A stretch of 64,000 nucleotides of DNA from Microcaldota archaeon (GCA_021797745.1 JAJZZD010000003.1:1-64000), one strand, 5' to 3'; shown: positions 8,107 to 17,471, numbered from the stretch's first letter. Notes: a model not told the origin generated them from the sequence alone. Numbers and translations: made by a program.

Positions 8107-8910
8107 ATGGCCAGCCTGCGGGAGTCGATAACAGAGAAACTGCTCTATAGGTTCGTAAAAAAGCGCATAGCTGGAATAACTATGAATGCGGCCATAGACC
8201 AGGTTAAAAGCATAAATGGCAGGAGCATTCTAGCCACTGCCAGTTTCCTGAGCGAAGATGCGATAGATCGCGCAAAGGCGAGATATGCGACCACCACATA
8301 CCTGGAGCTGGTGAGAAGAATAGGTCAACTTGGCTTAAAGGCAAGCGTGCAGATACCAGCTTCGCAGGTAGGCAGCCTGATAGACGAGCAGCTTGCAGCC
8401 GAAAATCTCAGAAATATAATCGACACTGCTAACCGCTACGGTGTTTTCGTTTGGCTGGAGCCCGCGGGCATAGACTCGTACCTTTATTCATTAAAAGCCA
8501 AGGGGATAGGGTATGTGACTGATCTAAACGGCGCGAAGAGCAGGATACTCGATTCAAACGTCAAAGCAATAAAGCTCATTTTTCCTGAAGATGAGTACAG
8601 GAACGAGACCGCTTTCAAGATAATAGAAGCTGTCGCGAAAAGGCACAAAAACACGGTTGTGCACTCGGCTCCGGATAAGCTTGTCGGCATGCTCCTGCGG
8701 GGCAGCAAATACAAAAAGTCTTTAATACTTGAATTCCCATTAGATTACAGCAGGAAGAAACTGGATTCGTTCAAGAAGAGAGGGTGTTCTGCAAGCGTGT
8801 ATGTACCTTTCGGCAAGGACTGGCTGCATTACGCGCTGAACAAGGTGCAAAGCAAATATATACGCCTTCTCGCAAAACGCCTGCTTGAAGAGCGAAACGG
8901 TGTAGTTTAG
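8107..8910 (+). CDS. proline dehydrogenase-like TIM-barrel protein, divergent
   Basis: A 267-residue protein that follows the PRODH barrel: ATASFLSEDAIDRAK, TYLELVRRIG, KASVQIPASQVG, VFVWLEPAGID, AIKLIFPEDEY, and the C-terminal VYVPFGKDWLHYALNKVQ. PRODH enzymes oxidise proline with FAD. Several usual active-site residues differ: the Lys of the SVKxSA strand is Gln here, and the C-terminal RR pair of YxxRRLxE is NK. It may bind flavin but use another substrate, or be inactive on proline. Its stop codon overlaps the GTG start of the next gene (TAGTG), so the two are surely one operon. Confidence 0.65.
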   Translation: MASLRESITEKLLYRFVKKRIAGITMNAAIDQVKSINGRSILATASFLSEDAIDRAKARYATTTYLELVRRIGQLGLKASVQIPASQVGSLIDEQLAAENLRNIIDTANRYGVFVWLEPAGIDSYLYSLKAKGIGYVTDLNGAKSRILDSNVKAIKLIFPEDEYRNETAFKIIEAVAKRHKNTVVHSAPDKLVGMLLRGSKYKKSLILEFPLDYSRKKLDSFKKRGCSASVYVPFGKDWLHYALNKVQSKYIRLLAKRLLEERNGVV

Positions 8911-9899
8911 TGGCTGGCAAGAGCACTGGCGGCAAAAGGAAAAAGATTTTTGTCACCGGAGGAACCGGCAGGCTCGGAACTATGCTTCTCGAGAGGCTGG
9001 TGAGCAAGGGATACGAGGTAAGAACATTAGTCGTGAACGCAGAAAAGATAAGGAACTTGCCGGGCGGCACAATACCATTCATTGGCAACCTGACTGACAT
9101 ACATACTCTTGAAGACGCATGCGAAGGAGTAGATACCGTTTTCCATCTTGCGTCAATAATTACGCACGACCACGAGAAATCAAGCGACATAATGCGCGTC
9201 AACGTCGAAGGCACGAGAAAGCTTCTTGACGTGTGCAAGCGTGCAGGCGTAAAGAAAATAATATACACAAGCACTGTCGACGTTTACGGAAAGATAAGGC
9301 GCGGCATCCTTACTGAGGAATCTGAGCCAAGGCCAAGCGACGTATACGGCTACAGTAAGATGCTTGCTGAAAAGGAGATAGCGTCCAGCGGCATCGATTA
9401 CACCATATTTCGCATAGCGGCCATATATGGGCCTAGCTTCGCGACTTCTTTTTTCAAGCTGTTCCGAATAGTCAAAGAAGGAAAAGCAGTGATAATAGGC
9501 GGCGGCAAAAATCATCTTAGCCTTATACATATTGATGACGTAGTTGACGCGCTGGCAAGCAGCATCGGCAATCCTGCATGCAGGAACAGGGTATACAATC
9601 TGAGCGACGGCGAGATTTACACGCAGGAATTCCTGCTGAATCTTGCTGCTGAGATGCTGCACGTCAAGAAAGTGGACAGGCATGTGAGCAGCATCATAGT
9701 CAACATGCTGGCCAGGAAAAGAAACCTTGATAGCGACGAACTGAGATTCCTCACTTCCGACAGGGTTCTGGACATAAGCAGGGTGAGAGAGGACCTCGAT
9801 TTTTCACCGAAAGTTGACATAAGGGTCGGCGGCGGGGAGCTCGTGGACATGTTCCTCAGGCATGAGCCGAGGCTCAAGGCCGTGCCCGCGAACATGTGA
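8910..9899 (+). CDS. NAD(P)-dependent epimerase/dehydratase (extended SDR)
   Basis: A 329-residue protein starting with GTG that shares one base with the preceding stop codon. It has the dinucleotide motif VTGGTGRLG near residue 16 and the catalytic pair YGYSKMLAEK (Tyr and Lys), with TSTVDVYG before it. The C-terminal half suits a sugar-nucleotide or sterol-type SDR. The substrate cannot be assigned; coupling to the PRODH-like gene gives no clear pathway. Confidence 0.85.
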   Translation: MAGKSTGGKRKKIFVTGGTGRLGTMLLERLVSKGYEVRTLVVNAEKIRNLPGGTIPFIGNLTDIHTLEDACEGVDTVFHLASIITHDHEKSSDIMRVNVEGTRKLLDVCKRAGVKKIIYTSTVDVYGKIRRGILTEESEPRPSDVYGYSKMLAEKEIASSGIDYTIFRIAAIYGPSFATSFFKLFRIVKEGKAVIIGGGKNHLSLIHIDDVVDALASSIGNPACRNRVYNLSDGEIYTQEFLLNLAAEMLHVKKVDRHVSSIIVNMLARKRNLDSDELRFLTSDRVLDISRVREDLDFSPKVDIRVGGGELVDMFLRHEPRLKAVPANM

Positions 9900-9991
9900 A
9901 GCCTGTAGTGCCGACTATGCTTTTTAAGCTTGCGATATCTTAACTATTTAGCCATTCAATCCCGTAGCCAGGGATTGCATGCGGTGACTTC

Positions 9992-10789
9992 ATGTCGATA
10001 AAACCAGGAAAAGTGGAAAAATACATCAACGAAAAGCTCGAGGACAAGGGAGCGCTGTTATTTATGGTAATAGACCCGCTTGACTACAAAAACAAAGACG
10101 ACGCTGTGAAGGCAGGAATAGGCTGCGCCAGTGGCGGAGCAGACGTGATACTTGTAGGAGGAAGCGTCGGGGTCCAGGGAGAGCTCCTAGATTACGTGGC
10201 AAAGGAGATAAAAAGCGGCATAAGCGACATACCGCTCGTTCTGTTTCCCGGCAACATAGCCACGATTTCGTCGCATGCAGACGCGATATACTTCATGTCA
10301 ATGCTAAACGCGAGAAATCCTTACTGGATCGTCCAGGCTCAGATGCTGTCAGCGCCCACAATAAGGCAGCTTGGCGTCGAGCCGCTGCCTGTAGGATACA
10401 TAGTAGTGAAGCCTGGAGGCACAGTGGGCTGGGTCGGCGACGCGAACCTAGTTCCTAGGGAAAAACCCAGGATAGCGGCAGGATTGGCACTTGCAGGAGA
10501 ATATCTTGGAAACCGGCTCATAGTCACAGACGTAGGCTCCAATCCTAAGCTTCAGGGCTTTGGGCCCGTGCCCACTGAAATGGTACGAGAAGTGAAGAAG
10601 GCGATAAGCGTCCCGTACATAGTCGCAGGCGGAATATCCGCGACAAAAGACGTGCATGAGATACTTGGCAGCGGAGCCGACATAGTGCAGATAGGGACTG
10701 CGATAGAGAACAAGGACAACGTAAAGAACATAGTTAGTTCTCTTTCAGAGGCGGTAAAAGAAGAAGGCGCGAAGAAGCTTAGGAAGTAA
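9992..10789 (+). CDS. geranylgeranylglyceryl phosphate synthase
   Basis: A 265-residue TIM barrel with GGSVGVQGELL, VLFPGNIATISSHADAI, FMSMLNARNPYW, and GYIVVKPGGTVGWV, the family's sn-glycerol-1-phosphate and prenyl-diphosphate sites. The enzyme joins geranylgeranyl diphosphate to glycerol-1-phosphate, the first committed step of archaeal ether lipids. YIVxxPGG usually reads YIVxEPGG, so Glu is Lys here. A Tes-like radical SAM protein lies 9 kb away. The leader carries a short GGTGACTTC box before the ATG. Confidence 0.9.
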   Translation: MSIKPGKVEKYINEKLEDKGALLFMVIDPLDYKNKDDAVKAGIGCASGGADVILVGGSVGVQGELLDYVAKEIKSGISDIPLVLFPGNIATISSHADAIYFMSMLNARNPYWIVQAQMLSAPTIRQLGVEPLPVGYIVVKPGGTVGWVGDANLVPREKPRIAAGLALAGEYLGNRLIVTDVGSNPKLQGFGPVPTEMVREVKKAISVPYIVAGGISATKDVHEILGSGADIVQIGTAIENKDNVKNIVSSLSEAVKEEGAKKLRK

Positions 10790-10824
10790 AACAGGAAAAC
10801 ATACTGAATCAAAAGGAAATTTAG

Positions 10825-11937
10825 ATGCGAAACATAAGTGCGCCGGAAATTTTTGTGCTGGTCAGCGAGCTTAAGGAAAAAGTAGTGGGAAAGCGCGTAA
10901 AGAATTTCTACGAGATCCAGAAAGATTCATTTGAAATGGTGCTCGAAGGCAGCGAGCACACCACCATATACATAAACCTGCTTAGAGCCATATGCGAAAC
11001 AAAGTTCAGGGAGAAGCAGGAAAAATCGAATTCAGCCACAAATTTCGCCCTGTCTATAAGGAAATTCGTAAACGGCGCAATGATAGTCCGCTTCGCGCAG
11101 CATAATGGCGACAGGATAGTGGAAATTGAAATGTCGAACGGGACAAAACTCATGATAGAAATGTTTCCTGAAGGAAACTTGATAGTTACAAATGAAAACT
11201 ACGTGATTCAGGATGCGTACAGAAAGGAGGAATTCAAGGACAGGAAGATAATACCGAACCAGATTTACAAGTTCCCGAAGAACAGCGCGCTGCCATTCGG
11301 CGAGATAGATGAAGAGCATGTAGACGCTGCCATGCGCGAAGTGGAGAAAAGCAGCACCAAGCTCATCGTAGCGCTTGCCAAATACTTCAATTTCGGTCCC
11401 ATGTATCTTGAGAACGTGATACTTCATGCTAATCTTAATCCAAATGCGCCGGCCAGCGAGATAAAAAATGATGAGCATGCATTGCATGCGCTTGAAAGCG
11501 GCATAGAGCATTTTTCAGGACTTCTGAAAAGCAAAGAATTCGTACTCTATCTGAAAGACGGCGTGCCATTCGATTTTTCCATAATGCCTATTAAAAAGTA
11601 CGCAGAGCTGGAATACCAGCATTTTGATTCGCTTGGCTCGCTTCTCGACAATGCATATGTTGAAGAAAGAAGCAAAACAATAGACAAGGCAAAAGAAAGG
11701 AAAATAAACGAGCTGAAGTCGAGCGTAGAAAAGCAGGTATTGCTGCAGAAGGAGATGCACGAAAAGTCCCTAAAATACAGGGAAGCAGGCAAGAAGATTT
11801 TCGAGCACATGCACGACGTAAACTTGATTATAGAAAGTATGAAAAAAGGGAAAGAGACAGTAAATGAATCGGGAAAGGTTAAGCTAAAAAGCATTGACAA
11901 AAAGAATAAAACGATAAAAATAGAGATTGAAGACTGA
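10825..11937 (+). CDS. Rqc2/RqcH-like NFACT-N protein without NFACT-R
   Basis: A 370-residue protein homologous to the N-terminal half of NEMF/Rqc2/RqcH: residues 1-215 are the NFACT-N domain (ELKEKVVGKRVKNFYEI; EMFPEGNLIVTNE), followed by a helical and coiled-coil part to about 345. The Asp-Arg pair needed for tRNA recruitment in RqcH is present (NGDRIVEI, Asp96-Arg97). Full archaeal homologues are nearly twice as long and end with an NFACT-R domain, which is absent here; the next sequence is a convergent gene. It likely acts on stalled 50S subunits, but the reduced form may lack some contacts. Confidence 0.8.
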   Translation: MRNISAPEIFVLVSELKEKVVGKRVKNFYEIQKDSFEMVLEGSEHTTIYINLLRAICETKFREKQEKSNSATNFALSIRKFVNGAMIVRFAQHNGDRIVEIEMSNGTKLMIEMFPEGNLIVTNENYVIQDAYRKEEFKDRKIIPNQIYKFPKNSALPFGEIDEEHVDAAMREVEKSSTKLIVALAKYFNFGPMYLENVILHANLNPNAPASEIKNDEHALHALESGIEHFSGLLKSKEFVLYLKDGVPFDFSIMPIKKYAELEYQHFDSLGSLLDNAYVEERSKTIDKAKERKINELKSSVEKQVLLQKEMHEKSLKYREAGKKIFEHMHDVNLIIESMKKGKETVNESGKVKLKSIDKKNKTIKIEIED

Positions 11938-11961
11938 GAATGCCGAGTGGCCATTGCCATC

Positions 11962-13185
11962 TTATTTGTTCCCTTCACGCAAGAAATACACTACTGCAGC
12001 GGCATAAAAAAGTGCCATCCCGCCACTCAGCCACATAACTGACGCAAAGCTTACTAGGATTGCCAAAGCCGCAGTGCCGTAAAGCCATTCCTTTTTAGGT
12101 ATTGGATTTTCGAGTTTGAGCCTTTTCGAAATCAGTTTTGTCCAAAACTTGGCGATAAGTACCGAGACGGCCACGAGGAAAATGGAGCTGAACACAACGT
12201 GCAGATATTCAGGCACAAATATGGTATTCGTGCCGGAAACGTACAGCAAGCTTCCATCACTGGCAAGATAGCTGAAATAGTTTGCGACGCCAATTCCTCC
12301 TACTGACTCAGGATATGGCGATGCGTAAAAGTTGTTGGAAGACAGCAAATAAACAACTCCTCCTGTCAATATATGCGTGCCATTGAACGTTACATATGAA
12401 GTTAACATGTTGTTGCCATAACTATCCATTGCGGTTATTCCGGCAAAAACTAAGGCGATCAATATGCTAGCTAATACTATGGAAACTACAGCGGGGTAAA
12501 GGAACGGTATGGGTATGCGTTTGCCGCTTCCGTTAACCAATTTTGCTACTGCCTTGGTTTGCGACTTGAAAGACTTGAAAATTTCATAGCCAATTGCAAA
12601 AACAAGTATTGTGAGTATGACTGTGAAAAAGTCCAGTGTTGCATTCGGTATTGCCTGCACGCCTCCATTGCTCAAGTCGGTAACTGCCGCACCGAGCTGC
12701 AGAAGCACGCCCTGCATGAAAAGGAATGCAAAGAATGCTATCATGAACAAATTTATTCCCGATATTATGCTGTTCTTGAGCGAGTAGTAATCCAGGAATA
12801 CAATCACACCACCAAAGATTGTCAGCTGGATTGCAACCAACGGCGCGTATGGAGCAAGAACAATAATCCGTGACGAAAAGGCCGCAGACACTGAAAGCAG
12901 AAACATGACAGCCAACACAGTCAGGTTTCTTTTGTCCCAAAAATGCAAGCTTTCCTTGCTCTGCTCTTTTCCTACATAACCTAAACCGTAGAAAAGCAGT
13001 GCAAACATGCTGACAATAAGAATGGCAGCGAAACCCTCCTCACCCAGCGAAAGCTGCAGGATGGGAAAAACTAAGCTTCCGAATGGAGCTACGACAAATA
13101 ACACGAATGCAGTTATGGTAACTGCTATCGCAATTATCATCTTCCTATCTGAAAGCACTTTGCTAAAATCAATGAAATCAGACAT
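11962..13185 (-). CDS. polytopic membrane protein, unknown function
   Basis: About ten hydrophobic segments, with an outward loop of roughly 85 residues (after LVFAGITAMDSYGNN) rich in Ser, Tyr and Gly. No family is recognised. The ORF track starts at 13311, but that overlaps the divergent tRNase Z gene. The start MSDFIDFSKV at 13185 leaves a normal intergenic region and puts the first TM helix near the N-terminus, so I prefer it. Its 3' end is convergent with the Rqc2-like gene. Confidence 0.6.
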   Translation of the reverse strand: MSDFIDFSKVLSDRKMIIAIAVTITAFVLFVVAPFGSLVFPILQLSLGEEGFAAILIVSMFALLFYGLGYVGKEQSKESLHFWDKRNLTVLAVMFLLSVSAAFSSRIIVLAPYAPLVAIQLTIFGGVIVFLDYYSLKNSIISGINLFMIAFFAFLFMQGVLLQLGAAVTDLSNGGVQAIPNATLDFFTVILTILVFAIGYEIFKSFKSQTKAVAKLVNGSGKRIPIPFLYPAVVSIVLASILIALVFAGITAMDSYGNNMLTSYVTFNGTHILTGGVVYLLSSNNFYASPYPESVGGIGVANYFSYLASDGSLLYVSGTNTIFVPEYLHVVFSSIFLVAVSVLIAKFWTKLISKRLKLENPIPKKEWLYGTAALAILVSFASVMWLSGGMALFYAAAVVYFLREGNK

Positions 13186-13302
13186 GTCAATTCCATATTT
13201 CCAATAGATTTGATTTGCATGCACAGTATTTAAAGGCTCCGCGGCGCGGCAAAACCTAATGATATATAAGCAGTATGCATAATAACGTATCGAAAGATTT
13301 TC

Positions 13303-14202
13303 ATGCCTCAAATTGTAAAAGTAATCGCACTGGGCACGAGCGGCTCCACGCCGACAAAGGAACGGCAGATGCCAAGCTTCGCTTTCATATACGACGGCGA
13401 CGTCCTTCTGTTTGACTGCGGCGAAGGCACGCAGATGCAGATGCTTAAATATGGAATAAATCTGTCAAAGGTCAAGGCCATATTTGTTAGTCATGCCCAC
13501 GGAGACCATACAATTGGCATAGCAGGTCTTGTGAGGTCGCTTGCCATGACGTCAAGAAAGGAGCCCTTGCAGATATTCGTGCCAAAGGGCTACGAGCGCG
13601 TAATAAAAAGCCTCCTCGTATTCGACAGGGCAATACTTAACTATCCTATTATCGTAACAGGAGTGAGTACAGGAACGATTTACAAGACAAAGTCATATAC
13701 AGTGAGAGCATTCAGACTCAATCACACCATACTTGACTACGGATACGTGTTCCAGGAAAACCCAAAGAGGAGGTTCATAGAAAAGAAGGCGAAGAAATCC
13801 GGAATAAGAAACGAAATGTTCTCGCTTCTGCAGAAAAAAGGAAAAATAAAGGTAAATGGGAAAACAATAACCCTAAACAGCGTCACTTTGCTACAAAATG
13901 GCAAGAAAATAGTCTACGCAACTGACACGCGGCCTGCAAAGATTACTGAGATTGAATCGAAGGGCGCCGACCTGCTGATACACGAATCGGCGTACACTGA
14001 AAACGAGAAAAAGCTTGCGATAGAAAGAAAACACAGCACAGCCAAAGAGGCTGCGCTTGTGGCAAGGCACGCAAAGGTAAAAATGCTTCTTCTTACGCAC
14101 ATCAGTGCAAGGCACAGGACAGATGAAAATATATTAAAAGAGGCAAGAAGCATATTCAAGGGAACGGTTGTGGCAAAGGACGGCTACACAATAACAGTAT
14201 GA
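13303..14202 (+). CDS. rnz: tRNase Z
   Basis: A 299-residue metallo-beta-lactamase-fold nuclease with the zinc motif SHAHGDHT (His64, His66, Asp68, His69), LLFDCGEGTQMQ, and later HTILDYGYVF, ATDTRPA and LLTHISARH. It cleaves pre-tRNAs after the discriminator to make the 3' end, which fits the lack of encoded CCA in the tRNAs here. A TATA-like ATATATAAG lies at 13262-13270. A tRNA-Val gene begins 11 bases after the stop and may be on the same transcript. Confidence 0.93.
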   Translation: MPQIVKVIALGTSGSTPTKERQMPSFAFIYDGDVLLFDCGEGTQMQMLKYGINLSKVKAIFVSHAHGDHTIGIAGLVRSLAMTSRKEPLQIFVPKGYERVIKSLLVFDRAILNYPIIVTGVSTGTIYKTKSYTVRAFRLNHTILDYGYVFQENPKRRFIEKKAKKSGIRNEMFSLLQKKGKIKVNGKTITLNSVTLLQNGKKIVYATDTRPAKITEIESKGADLLIHESAYTENEKKLAIERKHSTAKEAALVARHAKVKMLLLTHISARHRTDENILKEARSIFKGTVVAKDGYTITV

Positions 14203-14213
14203 GCGCGCTTTGC

Positions 14214-14284
14214 GGAGGCATCGTCTAATGGTAGGACGGCAGATTGACATTCTGCAAGCCGGAGTCCGATTCTCCGTGCCTCCA
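14214..14284 (+). tRNA. tRNA-Val(GAC)
   Basis: A 71-base cloverleaf: acceptor GGAGGCA/TGCCTCC, discriminator A, anticodon stem GCAGA/TCTGC with loop TTGACAT (anticodon GAC). The T stem is CGGAG/CTCCG but the T loop is TCCGATT, with C instead of T at position 55, the base normally made into pseudouridine. The gene has no intron and no encoded CCA. It directly follows the tRNase Z gene. Confidence 0.9.
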
Positions 14285-14350
14285 TCTAAACTTCTTCATT
14301 GACTGCATGCAAAACGATTTATAGCTGTTCTGGCATATTTACTGGATATT

Positions 14351-14932
14351 ATGCAAGACATTAAACTTAATCCCGAGAAGACCGCGCTCGTCGTAATAGA
14401 CATGCAGAAAGGCATTGCGAATCTAGGAAGAAAGCTTGAACCTTATGCTGCCGATACTGTGATAAAAAACGTAAAGCTGCTTGTCGACAAATTCCGCGAC
14501 ACCGGTGCTAAGGTATTTTTGGTTCATGTTACTGGGACTGACGGAAAGGACATGCTTAAGCCTATCGTCGACGAGCAAGCTGCATGGGCCTCGGCTCCAC
14601 GGGCCGCTGACTGGTCTGATTTTGTTGAAGATATTAAGCCTACAGATAACGATATCATAATCACAAAGCGGCAATGGGGTGCTTTCTACGGAACCGAGCT
14701 AGACCTCCAGCTCAGGAGGAGGGAAATAAACACAATAGTGCTGTGCGGCATATCAACGAATATAGGTGTGGAGACAACAGCAAGGGAGGCTTACCAACTT
14801 GGCTACAACCAGATATTCGCTGAAGATGCGATGTCGGCGATGACCGCCGAAGAGCACGAGAACACTAAGAAATACATATTTGTCCGGATAGGTTTGATAC
14901 GCTCGACAGAACAGATACTGAACATATTCTGA
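14351..14932 (+). CDS. isochorismatase-fold hydrolase lacking the usual Cys
   Basis: A 193-residue protein with the fold's first Asp (ALVVIDMQKGI), the Lys segment (ITKRQWGAFYGT), and ISTNIGVETTAREAY. In cysteine hydrolases such as nicotinamidases the last motif carries the nucleophile in TNxCVxxTAR; here that position is Gly, as in isochorismatase proper and many uncharacterised relatives. A nicotinamidase activity is therefore unlikely. A TATA-like sequence precedes the ATG by about 30 bases. Confidence 0.8.
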   Translation: MQDIKLNPEKTALVVIDMQKGIANLGRKLEPYAADTVIKNVKLLVDKFRDTGAKVFLVHVTGTDGKDMLKPIVDEQAAWASAPRAADWSDFVEDIKPTDNDIIITKRQWGAFYGTELDLQLRRREINTIVLCGISTNIGVETTAREAYQLGYNQIFAEDAMSAMTAEEHENTKKYIFVRIGLIRSTEQILNIF

Positions 14933-14956
14933 ATCCGTGGCTATCGGGGTTAACTT

Positions 14957-16045
14957 ATGGAAAGCACTGAAATGATGAAGCGCAAATTCATAGTTTACGC
15001 TTCAGCAGTGATTTTTCTTGCGCTCATAGCGCTTGTCGCCAACATTTTGACATCTTACTCGTCGCAATTGCAACGCTGCCAAAGCAATTCAGTGGCTGCC
15101 GATAGATATTCCTGCCTTTCGACGCTTGCGTTGCAGACCCGGAACACGAGCATCTGCGGCACTTTACCAGGTTCGAACGCGTCAAACTGCTATTTGAACA
15201 TCGCAGAATCTTCCCTGAATGCACATATTTGCAACAGCGTTAATAATTCTGCCAAGAGGTCATCGTGCATAGCGTATGTCGCCACGAATACAGGCTCCTA
15301 TGCAGAATGCTCAGGCATACAGGAACCGTACTTGTCAGATTGCGCATTCGCAGCGGCCACAAAATCCGATAATGCCTCTCTGTGCGGCAGCCTATCTTCA
15401 CCTATCAACAGCAGCGAATGCTATTCTATTGCCTACACGAGAACTGCGCTGGCTAAAAACATCTCAAGCTACTGTGCCTATGTTTCGACTGTTAACACGT
15501 CCCAAAACTCGATCGAGGTGAACTATGTAATGCAGAATGCCGGCAATGGGCCTGATTCCAGCAACGCACTAACGCTCCTTTACTTTTCAGCACCTGGGCT
15601 AAGGGCATCTTACAGCGCAAGAGACTACTGTTACCTTAATTTGGCGCTATCCAAGGAAAACTCGTCGCTTTGCAGCGACATCAGCAATGTGAATTTCCAG
15701 AACCTATGTTCTCAGCGCGTGTCCTCGCTTTCGGCTGGTCGCAACGTTACTGGCTTGACCAATCAGACGCTCAATTATACGCAGATGCTGCAAGCGTGTT
15801 CAGGGGTGAGTCAGTACCAGACGCTGTGCACCAACTCTGTGCTTCTGCTCGAAGCGACTAAAACGCTGAATGCAAGCATATGTGCGCAACTTTCGCAGAA
15901 TGTAAGCAACACTTGCTATTCCGACATAGCCGATACTGAAAAGAACGTCTCGCTTTGCTCGCGCATAAGCAATTCCACAGCTCAGCAAATATGCGCGTTC
16001 GGTGCCGCCAAGCAGTTAAATTCCAGCTCCGGATCTTCGAGTTGA
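14957..16045 (+). CDS. membrane-anchored extracellular Cys-repeat protein
   Basis: A 362-residue protein. One TM or signal anchor (residues 11-30) is followed by an extracellular part with many pairs of Cys in a repeating pattern: N-x-S-x-C, 8-15 residues, then C-Y-x-x-I-A. About ten such units cover residues 38-350, with many N-x-S/T sites. It may form a disulphide-stabilised surface solenoid. I know of no named family with certainty. The Ser/Asn-rich composition differs from its neighbours. The DHH gene follows 4 bp downstream, so co-transcription is likely. Confidence 0.6.
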   Translation: MESTEMMKRKFIVYASAVIFLALIALVANILTSYSSQLQRCQSNSVAADRYSCLSTLALQTRNTSICGTLPGSNASNCYLNIAESSLNAHICNSVNNSAKRSSCIAYVATNTGSYAECSGIQEPYLSDCAFAAATKSDNASLCGSLSSPINSSECYSIAYTRTALAKNISSYCAYVSTVNTSQNSIEVNYVMQNAGNGPDSSNALTLLYFSAPGLRASYSARDYCYLNLALSKENSSLCSDISNVNFQNLCSQRVSSLSAGRNVTGLTNQTLNYTQMLQACSGVSQYQTLCTNSVLLLEATKTLNASICAQLSQNVSNTCYSDIADTEKNVSLCSRISNSTAQQICAFGAAKQLNSSSGSSS

Positions 16046-16049
16046 TTGA

Positions 16050-17471
16050 ATGTCATCCGTCGTCTCATGCATAAAACATACGCTTACGCCCAAATATTTT
16101 CTGATCACATCCGCTGGCGAAAACGCTGATCACGGCATAATATCAGAGGAATCAAACTACGACGCTATTTTCTCCCTCGGCGAAGTTTTTTCAATGCACG
16201 ATAAGAAAATCGTTTCAGGCAAGAACCAGAAAGAGCTGAAAAATTTTGATTTGGCAGCCGAAAAGCTTGCGCAGTCGCTTGTATCTAAAAAAATTTACAG
16301 GACGGGCGTGCAGGAATTAGACGCTGTGACTGAAAAGATGCACGCACTGCTGCAGAGCGCGGCGGCTCTGCTCATAAAAAAAATCATTTACTCTGCTCCT
16401 GTGCTTATACGGTTTCACAACGACATAGACGGTTCAAGCGGTGCCTATGCTGTTTATGGCGCGATAAACGCTCTGGTTAAAGGAAGTGGCGCGATGAATC
16501 ACGAACCAGAAATATCTTGGAGAATGCACCACAGCGTAGCGTATGCCAAAGAAGATGCGGAGAACGACATCCTGTTCGCCAGCACGTACGAATCGTTGGA
16601 GAAGCCCCTTTTGCTTGTGATCGACTTCGGCACGTCTGTCGAGAGCAATCCCGGAATAAGCGCCGCAAATGGCAAGTTCGACATAATCTGGCTGGATCAT
16701 CATCCGGTAATGAAGGAATTCGACAGGGGAGAGATTGGTATTTACATAAACCCGTGGCTGCACGGCGGTGACTCGAACTACACTGCAGGTTTTCTTGCAA
16801 GCGTGTTCTCGCATTACCTTGCAGACTCAGACACCAAGGACCTTGAGCAGGCTTCTTTCATCGGAGACTACAGCATATATTCAAATCCTACAGAAAGGAG
16901 CAAAGAACTTGCAGCTATTCTCGACCTGCTGACAAGCGACGTTAGGACTGCAGTCAGCACTAGCAGGGACCTTACGCCAGATATAATCGAGCGCGTGCTC
17001 ACAAACACCGAAAAAACAAGAGAACTGATAACTTACGCTAAGAACAGAGATGCCGAGCTTCTCGACCTTGGGATAAAAAGCGTAAAGAAATATGCAGCAG
17101 GCAGGGAAAACATATTCGTTGCCGATTTCGAGAAGATAAGAGGCGAAAAGCACGAGAGATACCCGCTGCCAGGCAGGTATGCATCGAAGCTACTTACAAA
17201 GATAGAGGAGCTAAACAGCGAGCCGTGCGTTCTTGTGATGCATTTTGGTCCATATATCTCCATAAGAACAAGCAAGAAAATGCCGATAAAGCTGGATGTG
17301 CTGAAGCTCATAGAAAGTATGAAGGCCGCCCATCCTGAGCGTATAGAAGCCGGCGGCGGCCACGCTAACGCGGCTAGCATAAAGTTCAGGAGCGAAGAGA
17401 ACAAAAATGCAGCGCTGAAGCTTCTTGTAGAAGAAATAAAAAAAAGTCTTAGCGCAAGTGCACAAGAATGA
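16050..17471 (+). CDS. DHH/DHHA1 phosphoesterase, RecJ-like
   Basis: A 473-residue protein with DHH superfamily motifs: RFHNDIDGSSGAYA (motif I), VIDFGTS (motif II), WLDHHPVM (the DHH motif), and the C-terminal DHHA1 signature EAGGGHANAASIKF. Archaeal relatives include RecJ-like nucleases and GAN, which associates with the CMG helicase. An N-terminal region of about 110 residues, ahead of the DHH core, is unassigned. Whether it is the replisome nuclease or an oligonucleotide phosphodiesterase cannot be told from sequence. It ends convergently with htpX. Confidence 0.8.
   Translation: MSSVVSCIKHTLTPKYFLITSAGENADHGIISEESNYDAIFSLGEVFSMHDKKIVSGKNQKELKNFDLAAEKLAQSLVSKKIYRTGVQELDAVTEKMHALLQSAAALLIKKIIYSAPVLIRFHNDIDGSSGAYAVYGAINALVKGSGAMNHEPEISWRMHHSVAYAKEDAENDILFASTYESLEKPLLLVIDFGTSVESNPGISAANGKFDIIWLDHHPVMKEFDRGEIGIYINPWLHGGDSNYTAGFLASVFSHYLADSDTKDLEQASFIGDYSIYSNPTERSKELAAILDLLTSDVRTAVSTSRDLTPDIIERVLTNTEKTRELITYAKNRDAELLDLGIKSVKKYAAGRENIFVADFEKIRGEKHERYPLPGRYASKLLTKIEELNSEPCVLVMHFGPYISIRTSKKMPIKLDVLKLIESMKAAHPERIEAGGGHANAASIKFRSEENKNAALKLLVEEIKKSLSASAQE

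Noticed and set aside
13186-13311. Longer N-terminus of the membrane protein
   Set aside because: It would overlap the tRNase Z start and its TATA box; the segment has no TM or domain signal.
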